A stretch of 64,000 bases of DNA from Limnomonas spitsbergensis (GCA_037349105.1 JAYJMM010000117.1:2232001-2296000); one strand, 5' to 3'; counted from the stretch's first letter, positions 1-11,744 are shown. Made by a program: numbers and translations. Notes: generated from the letters alone by a model not told the origin.

Positions 1-5
1 CTCAC

Positions 6-2253
6 CTGCGCGTGCAGCAACCCCAGGCCTGACCTGGGCGTCACCGAAAGCGCCTCGCGCCCCTTGCTGCGGTAGAACACTGTCTCCCCGCCCGCCGCCA
101 CGTCTGTGAGGTAGATCAGCAGCGTGTGTCTGGACGCCAGATGAGTCAGCGGGTCAATGTCCACCTGGTCGTAGTGTGGGCCAAATCCCTGGCCGTCACG
201 GTACCTGGGCATCCACCAGAGTTGAGGGTTCAGAGTTAAGGGTTAAGTCCTGGGCGTCCTGGTAAGTATCCTCCGGTTCAGAGTTTAGGGTTAAGTCCTG
301 GGCGTCCTGGTAAGCATCCTCCGGTTCAGGGTTAAGGATTCAAGGTTCAGGGTGAGTCCTGGGCGTCCTGGTAAGCATCCTCCAGTTAGGGTTCAGGGTT
401 GAGGGTTTAGCCCTGGTCATCAAGACTTCTGCATCCGCCAGAGGGGACTGCAGCTGTGGGTTAGAAAGGCTATACTGCAGCCAGACTTTGTGGAATGAAG
501 GCTTTAAGTCCAACTGGTCGAAGTATGGGCCAAATCCCTGGCCAGCCTGGCACTTGAGCATCCGCAGGAGTCGAGGGTTAAGGGGGGGGAGAGGACACTC
601 AGGAGGTGGAGGGGGGGAGAGTGGAAGGTCAAAAGTTTAGGGTTTAGACTCAGCCATCCTGGTACCTGAGCATCCGCAAGAGTTGAGGGTTAAGAGTGTA
701 GGGTCAAAGGTTTAGGGTTTAGTCTTAAACGTCATGGTGCATGAGCATCCGCAAGAGTCGAAAGTTAAGAGTACCAGTACAAACCTGGCCCCTGATTACA
801 CCTGTATGCCCCTGGTTACGTATAAGTGTAACCAGGGGCGTACAGGTGTATGCCCAAGGTCACACTTCTACACCCCTGGTCACACAACAAAACCCCAGGT
901 CACACCTGTCCACCCCATGGTCACACCTGTACACACGCCATTTCGAGTTGAGGCCCGCCCATAGCACGTTTGGCTCTAGGTTCAGAGATGGCTCCGTAGC
1001 CAAAGCCTCCGACAGGCCTGAGGCCCAAACCAATCTGCTGAGCTCAGGGCTTGTAAACTCAACCCTGATAAACAGGGGCACAAAGTGACAGCTGTCAATT
1101 AGGGGCGAAGGGCTCAGAAGGGTCTAGGATATGGGCAGCTTAGCAGGGGGTGTGATGTCGGCAGTTGGCACTCTTGGCAGCTTAACAGGGAGTGTGATGT
1201 GGGCAGTTGGCACTCTTGGCAGCTTAGCAGGGAGTGTGAAGTGGGCAGTTGGCAGTATTGGCAGCTTAACAGGGTGTACGATGTGGGCAGTTGGCAGCTT
1301 AGCAGGGTGGACGATGTGGTATGTGACAGGCCGTCAGTGGCTCAGCGATGGGGTCCTCAGGTTCAGGCAGAAGAGGAAGCGGATCTGGAGAAAAGGATCG
1401 CTAATTCAGCCAAGCGCCCGTTCCCCGGACGATGAACGCTTGCCCCACATGGCTATGTCCTGACCATTCAGCCCTGATTTGTCTTTCCACCCTAGACTAC
1501 AGATCCAGTACATGCGGCATGCTCTGTGGACCTGTCTACCAAATGCGTGCCCTCGCGACAAAGTCCCCATGCAATGATCCCCATGCGGCGACACCCCCAT
1601 GCTGTGATCCCCATGCGGCCATGTCGTGAGCCCCATGCCGCAAGCTCTTTCCCACACCTGATGCTGCAACACAAAAAATGTTTGCTGTCTAAGTGTGTGA
1701 CCCGCCACCCAACTCTTGAGTCTGGACCTAAGCTGCAACTAAAAGTAAAACTAGCCAGGATGCTGCCTCCTTGGCCTGCTGACCTGTCTACGTGCCTCCA
1801 TGCCACGCTCCTCGTTTGGCCATGCGACACTGTCTCCAGCTTGAGGCTGCCTAGCAGTGCACGAAGCAGCGACTGGCACTCTCCAGGCTGAAGCAAACCA
1901 GGGACCGAGAAGATGGTGGGGTGGCCGTCCAGGGGGTACAAAGGGACCACGTGCATGCCCGACTGCGCCTGGAGCTTCGGGAGCTCGAGGCGCTTGGGAG
2001 GGGACGGGGCCGAGGATGCGCTCGCGGCTTGCTTCTGAATGCCACCTGTGACCTTCGTCGACTGAACCTTGGTACTTTTCGTCATCTGAAGCCGCAGCTC
2101 CCGCTGTTTTGAAATAGGCGGGAAGGGGAGGTGTTCATGATCCGCGGGGGCGGAACATGCGTTGGTTGTCTTTGGACGATGCTTCTTTGGTAGGGAAGGG
2201 CGACAGGCATTCACGGCGGGTGACACAAAGCTGGCAACGGCATGCATGCCCAA
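6..2253 (-). CDS. 2OG-Fe(II) oxygenase, prolyl 4-hydroxylase type (3' end beyond window)
   Basis: Predicted non-haem iron dioxygenase that uses 2-oxoglutarate and O2 to hydroxylate a substrate, probably a prolyl residue; the substrate cannot be read from the sequence. Exons: 2253-1784, 1064-927, 204-6. Both complete junctions split an Arg codon as AG|G and keep frame, and a GT donor follows position 6, so the gene continues past the window edge. The model gives 269 residues. The N-terminal 110 are low-complexity and basic. The family region starts near residue 111 (HPTIFSVPGLLQPGECQSLL), and the exon 2-3 junction reads WRVYRYRDGQGFGPHYD, typical of plant/algal P4H-like proteins. His213 and Asp215 are the HxD iron ligands. 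The distal His and the Lys/Arg that binds 2-oxoglutarate should lie in the missing exon(s). The start is the first Met of the open frame; later Mets are possible. Confidence 0.82.
205..420. repeat. Diverged tandem repeat, about 50-60 bp unit, telomere-like flavour
   Basis: Three copies of a unit starting GTCCTGGGCGTCCTGGTAAG (near 247, 294 and 354) alternate with GGGTTCAGGGTTTAGGGTTAAG-like tracts inside an intron of the oxygenase gene. The right part of the unit resembles degenerate TTTAGGG plant-type telomere motifs. Similar tracts occur near 640-720. Confidence 0.6.
478..561 (-). pseudogene. Decayed copy of the catalytic exon inside intron 2 of the 2OG oxygenase
   Basis: The reverse strand here repeats the start of the downstream catalytic exon (GQGFGPYFDQLDLKP against GQGFGPHYDQVDIDP). 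The iron ligand His is Tyr in the copy, and similarity stops after about 25 residues with no matching donor. It reads as a tandem exon duplicate that has decayed rather than a usable alternative exon. Confidence 0.7.
1131..1320. repeat. 42-bp tandem repeat in oxygenase intron 1
   Basis: About four and a half copies of a 42-bp unit beginning GGCAGCTTAGCAGGGNGTGT with a few substitutions and one shortened copy at the end. The short open frames across it are a by-product of a unit length divisible by three. Confidence 0.8.
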
Positions 2254-3544
2254 GCTATTCGATTAGGACGAGGGGGATTTACCTTCGCCAGTGTTTCCGT
2301 TTTCCCGGATCATGGTGAAGGTGATCAGTTCCCCGAGGCCTGCTCGAAAAACCGAAAACCTGGGGCATGCCCCGGGCTTAACTGCCGGAAGAGTCGTGCT
2401 CGCGGCCAACTTTGTGATCCAGTACCGGTATATTCCTTCACTTGATGGCTATGTTTTGGGTGGCCACTGCTTGATTCCTAGATGACACAGCCAGGCATGG
2501 CAAGGACCATATCTACTGGTGATAACGCTCTGCGTCTCCTGATCTCCTCCTGCATGGCGCATCCGATTGGAAGCTAATGCTTTGGCCTGTCCGTTACCTA
2601 CATGGAGAGCGACAGCCACCACTTGGGAAGGGTCTGTGTCGGCGTGAGCACTGATGACATCACGGAGCTTTACTACACCTCCCTCCTTTACTTTCCCCCC
2701 CTAGTCCACTAATGGCTAGAGGCTGACAGCAGCACCCGATCTCCTATGCAAGAAGACGGTCAGCCCTCCAGAGTGTGGCTCGAGTATCTTTTATGTCTGC
2801 GCAGTAGCGATTCCGATCCATCGCTTTCCTCAGCAAATTGGAGGCCGCTGGCTCATATATCTTGTAACTCTGCTGCTTCACTGAGAAATTAAGGTATGAC
2901 TGGGTTCCGGAGGCGTGAGTTGCTTCTGTCTGGGGTCGATGGACAATATTGGGGGGATGGGGGTTGAGACTTATTTTGTCCCCCCCGGTTCCGTTTTAGT
3001 CAAGAAGTCCTAGGATGGTGAACCTTAACTCAGGGGATCGGGATGTGTCAAATCCCATACCGGTAACGTGACATATCATGCAGGCAGTGCGCCCACTTTA
3101 TGTCAATGACATTACCTCTGGGCCCTGCTCAAAAAGGCTCGAACGCGTGGGCGCCCACTTTATGTAAGCAACTACCCTAAGATCGTCTGAGTCTTGTATC
3201 CTTTAGCAGAAGCTAGGTAAGGAATCGCTTCATTCCAGGCTCAATATCTCAGGCCGCGCGTCGACAGAGAGCCCATGAATCTGTGGAAAGAACCCTCAAG
3301 TATACCCAGCTCAGGCGATGCACGCCTACTGACACACCGGTAAGAGAATATCCCAGCCTCCAGCATGCAAGGGCCAGGCGAAGAGAGCCTCTGCACTGTT
3401 GAAACCTTTAATACCATACACCTTAAGGCTCCACCCCGGATTTGCTGAGTCACATGGGACTTGCAGCGCTTCCACAGTTCACACTTTCAATAGTCATAAG
3501 ACCTCTACCCGCAAAACACAGTCATGCTTCTTCATATAAAAATG
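2254..3544. other. Intergenic region between the 2OG oxygenase and RPN9 genes
   Basis: No convincing coding exon on either strand. It holds the 5' flank of the oxygenase gene, the 3' flank of RPN9 and one short LINE-tail copy (3104-3165). The only open frames are under 75 codons and resemble no family. Confidence 0.6.
3104..3165 (+). mobile_element. Very short 5'-truncated LINE tail
   Basis: Contains CTCTGGGCCCTGCTCAAAAA followed by a GCGTGGGCGCCC motif, shared with the tail of the LINE fragment at 62863-63690. A 15-bp direct repeat, GCGCCCACTTTATGT, lies at 3089-3103 and 3151-3165 and may be the target-site duplication. Confidence 0.55.
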
Positions 3545-6500
3545 TTACGCCACCACAACGCCCCCGCTCTCATGCTCTAGCGTCACTGCCGCTGATGAGA
3601 CCTTGCTGATCCAGCCATCCAGCCTATCCTTGAGGCCCTGAATCTGGGGCTTGGTCAAGATGCGGGGTTGCACCCAGGAGATGTGCACGGTACCCTCAAC
3701 CTGCGAAAGGCACATCATGTTACACATGGATGCATTCATTGATTGAGGCCCTGGATCTGGGGCTGGGTCATGATGCGGGACTGCACCCAGGAGATGTACA
3801 CAGTACCCTCAACCTAAAATAAAAATATTTGGTCAAATTCAAGACGGGCATTTTTTAACCACACTTTGATCTGTGCACGGTACAAATTCACGGTACCACA
3901 CAGCGGCGGGACACATAATATCACATTTGTGACACCACAGAGATGTGCACATATCTAACCCAATAAAATCTGTACGGTGCCCCCAATTTTCAGGACACAA
4001 TATATTTTTCGGGCTAGTGGAGCATCACACCAAAAATCTGCGTCATAGGGTGCGGCAAAGACCTGATTTCCTTAAGCAACCCGGCTGAAGGCATGTAAAG
4101 CTTTTTGGTCCCAATCGGCCATACGGAAGCTGCTGCTGGGAAGCTCTTTAAAACGGTCAGACATAGACTTAAGTTGGCAATGTGCACCACGATTTTTACA
4201 CAAAACACATTTATTTGAAAGCGGTGCGTCCGCCTGTCCCTCCTACCCATTTTTCCCCGGTTGATAACCAACCTTTGGCAGGCAGCCCTGCAGGGCAGGC
4301 CTGATTAAGACCGAACCTGGACCAGCCTACGGTTAGCGGCCCAAGCAGCAAGGCTAGCCAAAAGTAGGCACCCCGGCCGGAGTGTAGCTGACATGTAGCT
4401 GATTCACGAAGAAAACAAACACTGCTCCAACCTGTTCTATGCTGCCCTCCCCTAGGTGCAGAGACGCAGCTGACATGTAGGTGAATCACGGGGGGAATTA
4501 AATGCTCTTACCGGGTCCATGCTTCCATCCACTAGGTGCAGAGACGTAGCTGACATGTAGCTGAATCACGGGGGGGGGAAATCCTCCTACCTGGTCCAAT
4601 GTTCCCTCCACTAGGTGCAGTGACAGGGCCTTCATGAGCAGGAACTCGGCGCCATCCACGTCCAGCTTGGTCCGCAACCCCACGTCAGCCACCGACAACC
4701 TGGACACATGAGGGGTCAGGGGTCAAGGATGATGGGAGGTTCGCACCATCTGAATGGGAATGTCAGGGGTCAGGAATTGAGGGAGGCGCACGTCAGCCAC
4801 CGATAACCTGGACTCATCAGAGGTTGGGGGTCAGGTTTCAGGGGGTGAGGGAGACTCACACCCTCACGAGTCATGGGATCAGGAATTGAGGGAGTCTAGC
4901 GACATCAGGGGTCATGGGGTCATAGGCATTGAGGCAGGCGCACGTCATCAGGGGTCATGGGGTCAAGAATCGAGGGAGGAATATCACCCCATTCTCTCAT
5001 CATGTGTACTAATTAACAGAAAAAACGCGTGCATGGTTCGGATGGCAGATGATGCCGTCGCCACCGCAGACGTGACATTGATCTTTTCCCAAACCTGTGC
5101 ATACATCACCCCACCCTCCCTGATCAAGTACTTGCCTGCGCTCCTCTGCTGGCAGAGACGAGACCATCTCCACCAGAGACATGAGGGTGATCTTCTCCCG
5201 AAGCCTGCGGGAAGGGGACGGTACAGGGGGGGAAACAAAAATATGATTAAGTTGTGAGGGAGGTGGAGGGACAGGGTAAAAAAAGAGTGTGTGTGAGTAC
5301 CAGCTTATCAGATAACCCTCATTAACCTGCTTGCTGAAAGAACAGGTTCAGCGTACTTCAGCGTGCATCGTCTGCTTTCAATCCTCGGTGTTTGAATAAT
5401 CAATCATTTCAGCCTGGTGTTACAGGTATCACGAGCAAGAACCTGCTTTCTTCCCCAAGGTTCCCAGCCCTTACGAGCTGAACCTGCCAGCCAAGGTATC
5501 TTTCAGTGTGCATCAGGCCGTCTTTGGGGGGGGCCGCTCGCTTGGCGTCCAGTCCCGCCAACACTGGATCAACAAGGACCAAGCCTTGACCAGCCTGCGG
5601 CCAGGGACCCAGGCAACAGGGCTTGCTGCACCAGGCTCCCGCGGCTTTAAGCCATGCTTTAGCTGAATTGTGCCTGAAGCATCCTAAATTACCCGGAGCT
5701 GTCAAGGGGATTGCGCACCTGCGTTCATGCTCCACCAGCGCCGGCTGCGAGTTGAGCTGAGCAGCGTGTCGCGTACACAGCTCGTCGTACTTGTGCAAGT
5801 CCCCATCGTTGAACACCTGAAGGGACAGGTTCACAGGAGGGTCAGTTTCAAATAGGATTCCCAATGGGGTTGAAGGGTTCCAAGGAGATTTCTGGTCAGG
5901 TGGAAGCGGCTCTAAAGCGGCCCCCACTTTATCTACAGATCAGGGTAGGTTTGCATAAGTGATATCACATATGATGTGCCCCATCATGTGTATTTGGCCT
6001 TGCAAATGGGGGAGGTATTTAAGCTTTGGGAGGTCCAGAGCTCTTCTAGGGGGTCAGGGCCCAGAGATATCCTTGACATGGCCCATGGTAGTGAGACCAT
6101 GCTCATTAAGCCCATGGTAGTGTGAGCATAGGCATGCAGCCAATGGTAGTGTGAACATAGGCACAAAGGCAAGAGTAGTTGAACGTAGGCCTCCATGCAC
6201 GATTGCACGGCTGACATGGTGGGTGACACTGGTTGTTTAACCAGGCCTTCTAAAAAGGAGGTATGTAACGATCCCAATAACCTAAGAGGACGTCAACTAC
6301 ATCCTTTAGTCTAACTGTTAAGAACCCTACAAAGTCCACCGTACATAGACCTTCCATAATTCTGTCGCATGCTTGTGCTAGCTGCCACAGAGCCTGGCAT
6401 GAGACATCTCATCCCCTGCAAGCCATACATTATACAAAAGCTAGTTGACAGTTGACACCGTCATGACAGAGATTTGGTAGATGAGCGGGGGCATGACTCT

Positions 6501-8093
6501 TACCAGTGTCAAACCTCCCATCAGCTGCTCATAACACCCCTGGCCTAGTTGACCAAATCACTCAAAAAGTGAATAGTTCATTGCCAAAAACACATAACGC
6601 GATCCACCAGCTGGGGCTGCTGCTGCTGGCTAGTCAAGCTCATTTGCCGGTCCCGTACCTTGAGCATCTCATGCAGCCATTGGTGCGGCCCGTTGTCCAG
6701 CACGGCTGCGATCGGGTGCTGCAGCAGCTGTCCAAAGCTGTAGATATTCTCCCCGAGTAGCGCAGCTAGTGACACATCCACAGCCATGCGAAGCTTGAAC
6801 TCCTGTGCAAAGAGTTGATCAGTATAATTGTTTAACACTCCTTCATCTTCATATTTTCTTTGAATCGGGTTCAACAGTCCTTCCCAAGCCCATGGGCTGC
6901 CCCCCTCCTCCTGACCAGCAAGCAGACGATTATGATGGAAGCTTGGTTTCATAGTCAGGATCCAGATACAATGGATTGCAAGTTTACCGTAAATCTGGAA
7001 TTGCTCAAACGGCCTGCTAGCATGCAGACATACATCTTGAGGGCACTGAACACTTTGCTAGGCAAACGGGGCGTATGGGGCCACATTGCAATTTGCAGTT
7101 CACTGTCCCAGGACAGATCATGCTAACAAGCATATGAGCATGAGGATTCATATCATCTGAATGAGCGGGAAGCTGTCCCCTCCAGGCTTCAGTTATGAAC
7201 ATGATGCATGACGTCGTCATGGGAAGTCTGGATCCCCCCAAAGAATCAAATCAGTACATCTGTCACAGGGATCTCCATGCCTTCGTCACAGCTGGTGATA
7301 CAGCAGCATCCGAGCTCGAGGCATGACGCAGCTTCAATTGTTCGCCCCGCATGCCTAAAAGGTGCCCCACATGGGCGCCATGCTCATTTGCATGGGCTGG
7401 AGAAGGAGGCTTCATTTACCTCTGGCAGAGACTCCGAGGATACGAATGAAAGGTACATGAGAGTGGATTTGTAGAATTCAGCGTAGTTGGAGGTGCCCTT
7501 GAAGTAGAGGCTGGACACATAGTGGACTGCGGCGCTGACACTGGGGTCGACATCAGACAGCTTGTCTAAGCTCTCCTTGCCAGCCTCCACCAGAACCTTT
7601 GCCTCGGCAACAGCTGCAGTCTCGAGCTTGTACTGAGCGATGTGCATGTTCAGAAACAGAGTAGGCTCCGCAGATCTATGCCCGACTTTCATCTCCTCCA
7701 GCTTCACGATTGTCGAAGACAGAACCTCGATGGAATGCGCGGGGCTGCTGCTGTATTTGGAGGCATGGACCTGCAGGAGCGAGGATGTTCAATTCCAAAG
7801 TGACTTCGACATAATCGTCCACGCCTGGATCCGGTCTGTCCTACCGCAAAATGTGCGAGTTTCAGAAGGTTGATCTTGTACGCAAAGTCAGAGATGAAGC
7901 TTTGGAACACCCTGACGGGTAGGTCGCCCTTATTAAAGCTAGCTGTGTTGAAGCAGCCTTCAATTTTCATCGTCAGCTGGTGCCATAGCTTGCGCTGATA
8001 TAGTGATGCTAGCTCTGCGATGTCAGAGGCAAGATCTGGCTCAGAGGCCTGCAAGCTCTCCAGAAAATCGATTGGCTTTACAGTGGACGACAT
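3545..8093 (-). CDS. RPN9: 26S proteasome non-ATPase regulatory subunit RPN9 / PSMD13
   Basis: Structural subunit of the lid of the 19S regulatory particle, acting in ubiquitin-dependent protein degradation in cytosol and nucleus. Exons: 8093-7845, 7770-7420, 6802-6659, 5816-5719, 5204-5136, 4699-4591, 3700-3545, giving 391 residues (human PSMD13 has 376). All phases agree. Family landmarks: RKLWHQLT near residue 35, ALLGENIYSFGQLLQHPI near 214, LREKITLMSLVEM at 282-294, LLMKALSLHLVEGTLDQ at 324-340, and the C-terminal SWVQPRIL with GLKDRLDGW. The PCI domain spans roughly 200-345. The start at 8093 is chosen because MSSTVKPIDFLESLQ aligns with the family N-terminus; an in-frame upstream Met is rejected. 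The intron after exon 5 has a GC donor (GCAAGT). Several introns hold tandem copies of neighbouring exon edges. Confidence 0.95.
3740..3816 (-). pseudogene. Truncated tandem copy of RPN9 last exon, with its acceptor
   Basis: The reverse strand shows an AG acceptor then a copy of the first 24 or so codons of the last exon (VEGTVYISWVQSRIMTQPQI against VEGTVHISWVQPRILTKPQI). It lies directly upstream of the real exon 7 inside the intron. It breaks off without a donor, so using this acceptor would wreck the C-terminus. Confidence 0.75.
4262..4435 (-). mobile_element. MITE-like element, family B (RPN9 intron)
   Basis: Carries the family core (CGGCCCAAGCAGCAAGGCT, then GAGTGTAGCTGACATGTAGC). Closest relative in the window is the copy at 50700-50880, with which it shares the whole body. 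Confidence 0.6.
4430..4625. repeat. Tandem copies of the RPN9 exon 6 donor edge
   Basis: Two decayed copies of the end of exon 6 and its donor (ACCTGGTCCAATGTTCCCTC on the plus strand, ending CACTAGGTGCAGTGACAG) follow the real one at roughly 60-75 bp spacing. Each is joined to a GACATGTAGCTGAATCACG stretch taken from the adjacent MITE. Confidence 0.65.
4770..4950. repeat. Tandem copies of the RPN9 exon 6 acceptor edge
   Basis: GCACGTCAGCCACCGATAAC near 4778 repeats the 5' edge of exon 6 (real copy at about 4681-4705). More fragmentary copies with GGGGTCATGGGGTCA filler follow to about 4970. Confidence 0.6.
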
Positions 8094-8462
8094 CGGTGGG
8101 AGAAATTGTAATATCCACGTGCAGTTAATAAGGTAGGTCTGCGCTGCGAGAGCTCTGACTCTGAAAGAGGGACTTGATTCACGTAATGGAATTGCTTGGC
8201 CACACCGGTCACACATTAACCAAACACTCGACGCCTGCGTCTGGGATTTATCATGGCCTTCGTCCACGTCCGTATTCCTCAAGCCACGCTAAGGCCTTTC
8301 AGGTATTTCCAATTCCTTTAAAGACTTTCTTGAAGCGTGGATGATTCCTGATGGCACCTGATTAGCTCCTCATAACACATGACTTGATGACTCTTCTCAA
8401 TCAATGGACCGAGGATTTCGAAGCAGTGCTGGAGGCGAGGGCCGTAAACTTGATAGCAACAT
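8094..8462. promoter_or_regulatory. Divergent intergenic region between RPN9 and the secreted-protein gene
   Basis: Only 369 bp separate two start codons that face away from each other, so this stretch should hold both 5' UTRs and both promoters. No TATA box in a convincing place and no repeat element is visible. The assignment rests on gene layout alone. Confidence 0.5.
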
Positions 8463-10508
8463 GTGGGTCCGTTTTTAACTGGCATGCTGTCCCTACTGTT
8501 CCTGACATGCAACCCGCTTGTAGTTCATGCAGGGGCTGGTGTCCCTGCTGCCCAAGCCGCCTCAGCATGCGGCACCACTGCTCTGCGCCACGAAGCGGCA
8601 TCATTGCAGGACGAGTGCAGCAACTTAAGGCAGCAGGTAAGACTGCCACAGCAATTCAACTAAATGTGGGCCATCATTCGGGCCTTCTGTACCGAGCTGG
8701 CGAGCTAGCATGAGGCATGGCAGGGCAACTCAATGTATTTGACGACCGCCTAGTGCTCTCATTGCAAGCATGCATGCATATATGCGTGCTGATCATGGTT
8801 ACAAACCAGTGCAGCATTGGCATGCATGACAGGAAGCGAGCCGGCGATGACTCCGATGAGTGCATTCCCCACCTCTATCAGCATGCAGCAATGTTTATCT
8901 TAGCCTCCTCACCATAGATACGCCGCTGGGAAGCTGCCACTGGGCGGATGGGGACCTAACCTTTTCTGGCCAGTCCGGCCGACCGACTGAGGGAAAAGCA
9001 GTAGGGTTTGGTGCACCAGACTTGGTGTGATGTAGCTGAAATATGGCCTAAGCACCCTCAACGTTTCAGCACCAGTATTTGGAAGCCTCAACACCAGCAG
9101 CAAGGAATCCAAGACGTAGCACTTCCAGCGCTGCCAAGCTCACGGTGCCAACCTTATGCTGCCACTGCAGATTGAGCTTTTGCGGAGCGAAGGCGAAAGC
9201 TCAACAACCATCTGCATGACGGTGCGCCAGTCCATGCATGCAAGTCCCATACCTTTCCTCTCTCACCGATGCATGAGCCCATGCGGCATTTTTTATTTTA
9301 GTGCTGCGCTCCAGAGCATGTTCCGCAGGTCACCGGGCTGCCCCCACTGGGCCGATGGGGCCAATCCCTGACTGGTCTAGGGCCGGTGGCCTGAGCAGGA
9401 GGCAACTCATTGAACCAAGCGCCTGCGGCCGTAGGCCGTATGGCAGCTTTCTTGCACCTGGCGCACACTCATATATCAGTGATGCATGGCACACGTGGTA
9501 GGTGAAACACTTCCTGAACTCATTGACCGCCGCAGGATGCCCAAGAGCTGGCTCACAACGTCGCGTCCACCGCCGGGCGTATCGCGGCCAGTGCTCAGGC
9601 CACAGAGGAAGCTGGCCGTTTGAGCTACATCCACGACGACACTGAATTCTTGGTGAGTTGGGTTGAAGGTTGGGAAGAAGGATAAGAGAGCTGTGCTTCC
9701 CCTTTGTAGGGGTGCTTCTTCTTTTAATCGGGAGGCCATGCCACAGAACTTTTGACGAGGTGGCCCTGGCTTTTGTATACTGCCCGCTTGCAATTGGTGG
9801 AGCATCCATTCCACCATGCTACCGTATTGTTACGATATTTTCATTTTTGCCAGCACATGTAAGAGGAAACACTGTTTATTTCATATACCGTAGCGTCACT
9901 TCTCCAGTAAGGGTAAATACTGTATATGTAACCATAAATGGCAAAATACTGTCGGAAACCATCAAATCAAAAAATTGCGCTATCGGTACCTGACTTTGTG
10001 CGGGGCAGCTGATCTGACTTTGTTGTTGCACCGTTAACTCATCCACCCCCAAGTGAAGCAGCGCTGAGTCCTGTCTCAAATGGACCAGGTGAAGCCCTAT
10101 TGTGACCCTTAAAACCGTCCCTGAACCTTGTATTGGAAGAAAATATTGACAGATGTGTCCTACAAAGCCAGGTCTCCATACCTCACGTGATGTCCATGAG
10201 CTTTGGCCTGCAGCGTCGCACCTGCATGGACACCTTCCCGCTCCCAGGCAGGTGGCCGCTACCATAAACCATAAAAACCTCCCTGCAATGTCCTTTTCAT
10301 GCTGCCCGACAGGGCCTCCTCTGGCCAGCTCATCCTGTTCTTATCCTCTGGGAATGGCCCCTCTGCCTCGATACCTTCCCCCCTTTGCCTAACTGCGTAG
10401 GTGCACTCAAGTCACAAGCTCTGTGAAGTTCTTTCGGAGATGCTGAAGTACGCAAGGAAGAGGACGGAACCTGGAGGAGATGAGGCAGATAGGGGAGGGG
10501 GCTTATAG
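8463..10508 (+). CDS. Small predicted secreted protein with helical body, unrecognised family
   Basis: Four-exon model: 8463-8636, 9171-9221, 9536-9652, 10401-10508, all phase 0, giving 149 residues. The N-terminus is a good signal peptide: hydrophobic MLSLLFLTCNPLVV inside residues 8-21, then small residues up to an AQA/A-type cleavage site near 31-33. The remainder is polar and helix-prone with repeated Ala, Glu and Gln (LRHEAASLQDECSNLRQQ, then DAQELAHNVASTAGRIAASA), suggesting a short coiled coil. The C-terminus is charged and Gly-rich. Exons 1-3 have good donors and acceptors. The last exon is chosen for its pyrimidine-rich acceptor at 10400 and matching phase; one more small exon could be missing in the 750-bp last intron. 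I do not recognise the family and assign no function. It would act in the secretory pathway or outside the cell. Confidence 0.5.
8920..9070. mobile_element. Degenerate MITE-like element, family B
   Basis: Weak but recognisable family order inside intron 1 of the secreted-protein gene: GCTGCCACTGGGCGGATGGG, a Gln/Gly-codon-like core, then GGTGTGATGTAGCTGAAATA. A second fragment lies at about 9325-9420 in intron 2. Confidence 0.45.
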
Positions 10509-10761
10509 GGCTGAAGGGGAGAGGACTTGGCAGCCCCGTTCATTGTGGCAGTCCTACATCAGTCCCTTGTGCAGTCATTATTTTCCTCCGGAGAGGCGCT
10601 TGATTGGCTCACATCTGTGACCATTTGGGCCAGGCTACACACCCATTTTAGTACAGACTTCTGATTTTAAACATTGATGTGGATGTTGGTGGACCATGTC
10701 ACCATGGTAGCGAGCTGACCCCTTGCTCGTGCGTGTGTTGCTGCTTCAAAGATTTTACTTG

Positions 10762-11000
10762 GGGACAAATGGTCCAGTGGTATGACGCTGGTGGCATCCA
10801 CACCCAGAGGTTGAGGGACCGAACCCGCCACACGATCTTTTCTCTCCCCCCGACTAGAGCGCCGGGTTCCATGATCCTGCCCCCTCACACAGGAGGATGG
10901 CATGGCTGCACCATGGCCCTGGCTGTGTATGGTACCTGGAATTGAGCCTACTGGTTCCCTACCAGCCCCACGCGGCCGAGCGTGCATCAGGGCCCAGCGG
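10762..11000 (+). mobile_element. tRNA-derived SINE candidate
   Basis: TGGTCCAGTGG at 10770-10780 matches the Pol III A box and GGACCGAACCC at 10816-10826 matches the B box, with tRNA-like spacing. The body (TGATCCTGCCCCCTCACACA, then AGGATGGCATGG) recurs near 53760-53960 with the same order, including a B-box-like GGATCGAGCCC. A functional tRNA is unlikely because no acceptor stem pairing is evident. Confidence 0.5.
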
Positions 11001-11744
11001 ATGTGCACTGTTTTTCATAGATTGTATTTGTTCATGTGCTGCATCCGTGAGTGGAGAGGAGTGCGAGGAGAGGATCAGTGCAGACCGATGAGAAAATGTT
11101 CAGAAACAGGAATTTTTTTCGTGGGTGCCCCCCTTGCTTGGGATCCCCCCTGTTCTTGGGGCACCCCCCTTGCTTAGTCTTATGGCATAAGGTTACCCTG
11201 CAAAAAGAAGGGTCCCAAGAAAAGCCTTTTCCTGCTCAATCTTATGGGGACAGTCTCGCAAAATCTTCGATTTTGCATGGTCTACCGAAGATTTTCACGA
11301 CTGGGCCAAGTAGACCATGCAGGCCTTCCTCTCAATGTAGGAGAGAATAAAAGCGCCAGAGCGATGAGGTATACGATATTTAATATACCGTACATAATGT
11401 CTGCGACATGGCGGGATACAAGAGTGGGACAGTGCATGCATGGGCATGACAGGTCAGGGAAGCTATCTAGCCGTGTCCATGATGGAGTGGCTGATTCCCT
11501 AAGAGCACATCATCTATTCCGCGAGAGGCATACCGGTGTAGCACTTGCCACCTGGTGTTGTAAAATGAGTCTGGAGAGGGTCATGGTGTCGAGCCTGACT
11601 CAATGTGACCGGGCAAACGCCTGGTTCATTTAAATTATTTACCCGTCACCAGGGGCCTGTCAAGATGCATGACTTTCACTGTGAGATATAGTCCAGCCTC
11701 CCGAGGCTCTGCTTTCTTGTGAGTACGTCAAAGACATAAAACCC

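Noticed and set aside
7704..8282. Upstream in-frame Met for RPN9 at 8282
   Set aside because: The added 63 residues have no family similarity, while MSSTVKPIDFLESLQ at 8093 aligns with known RPN9 N-termini.
10762..10835. Functional tRNA gene
   Set aside because: A and B boxes are present, but no acceptor or anticodon stem could be paired by eye, and the region continues into a repeat body.
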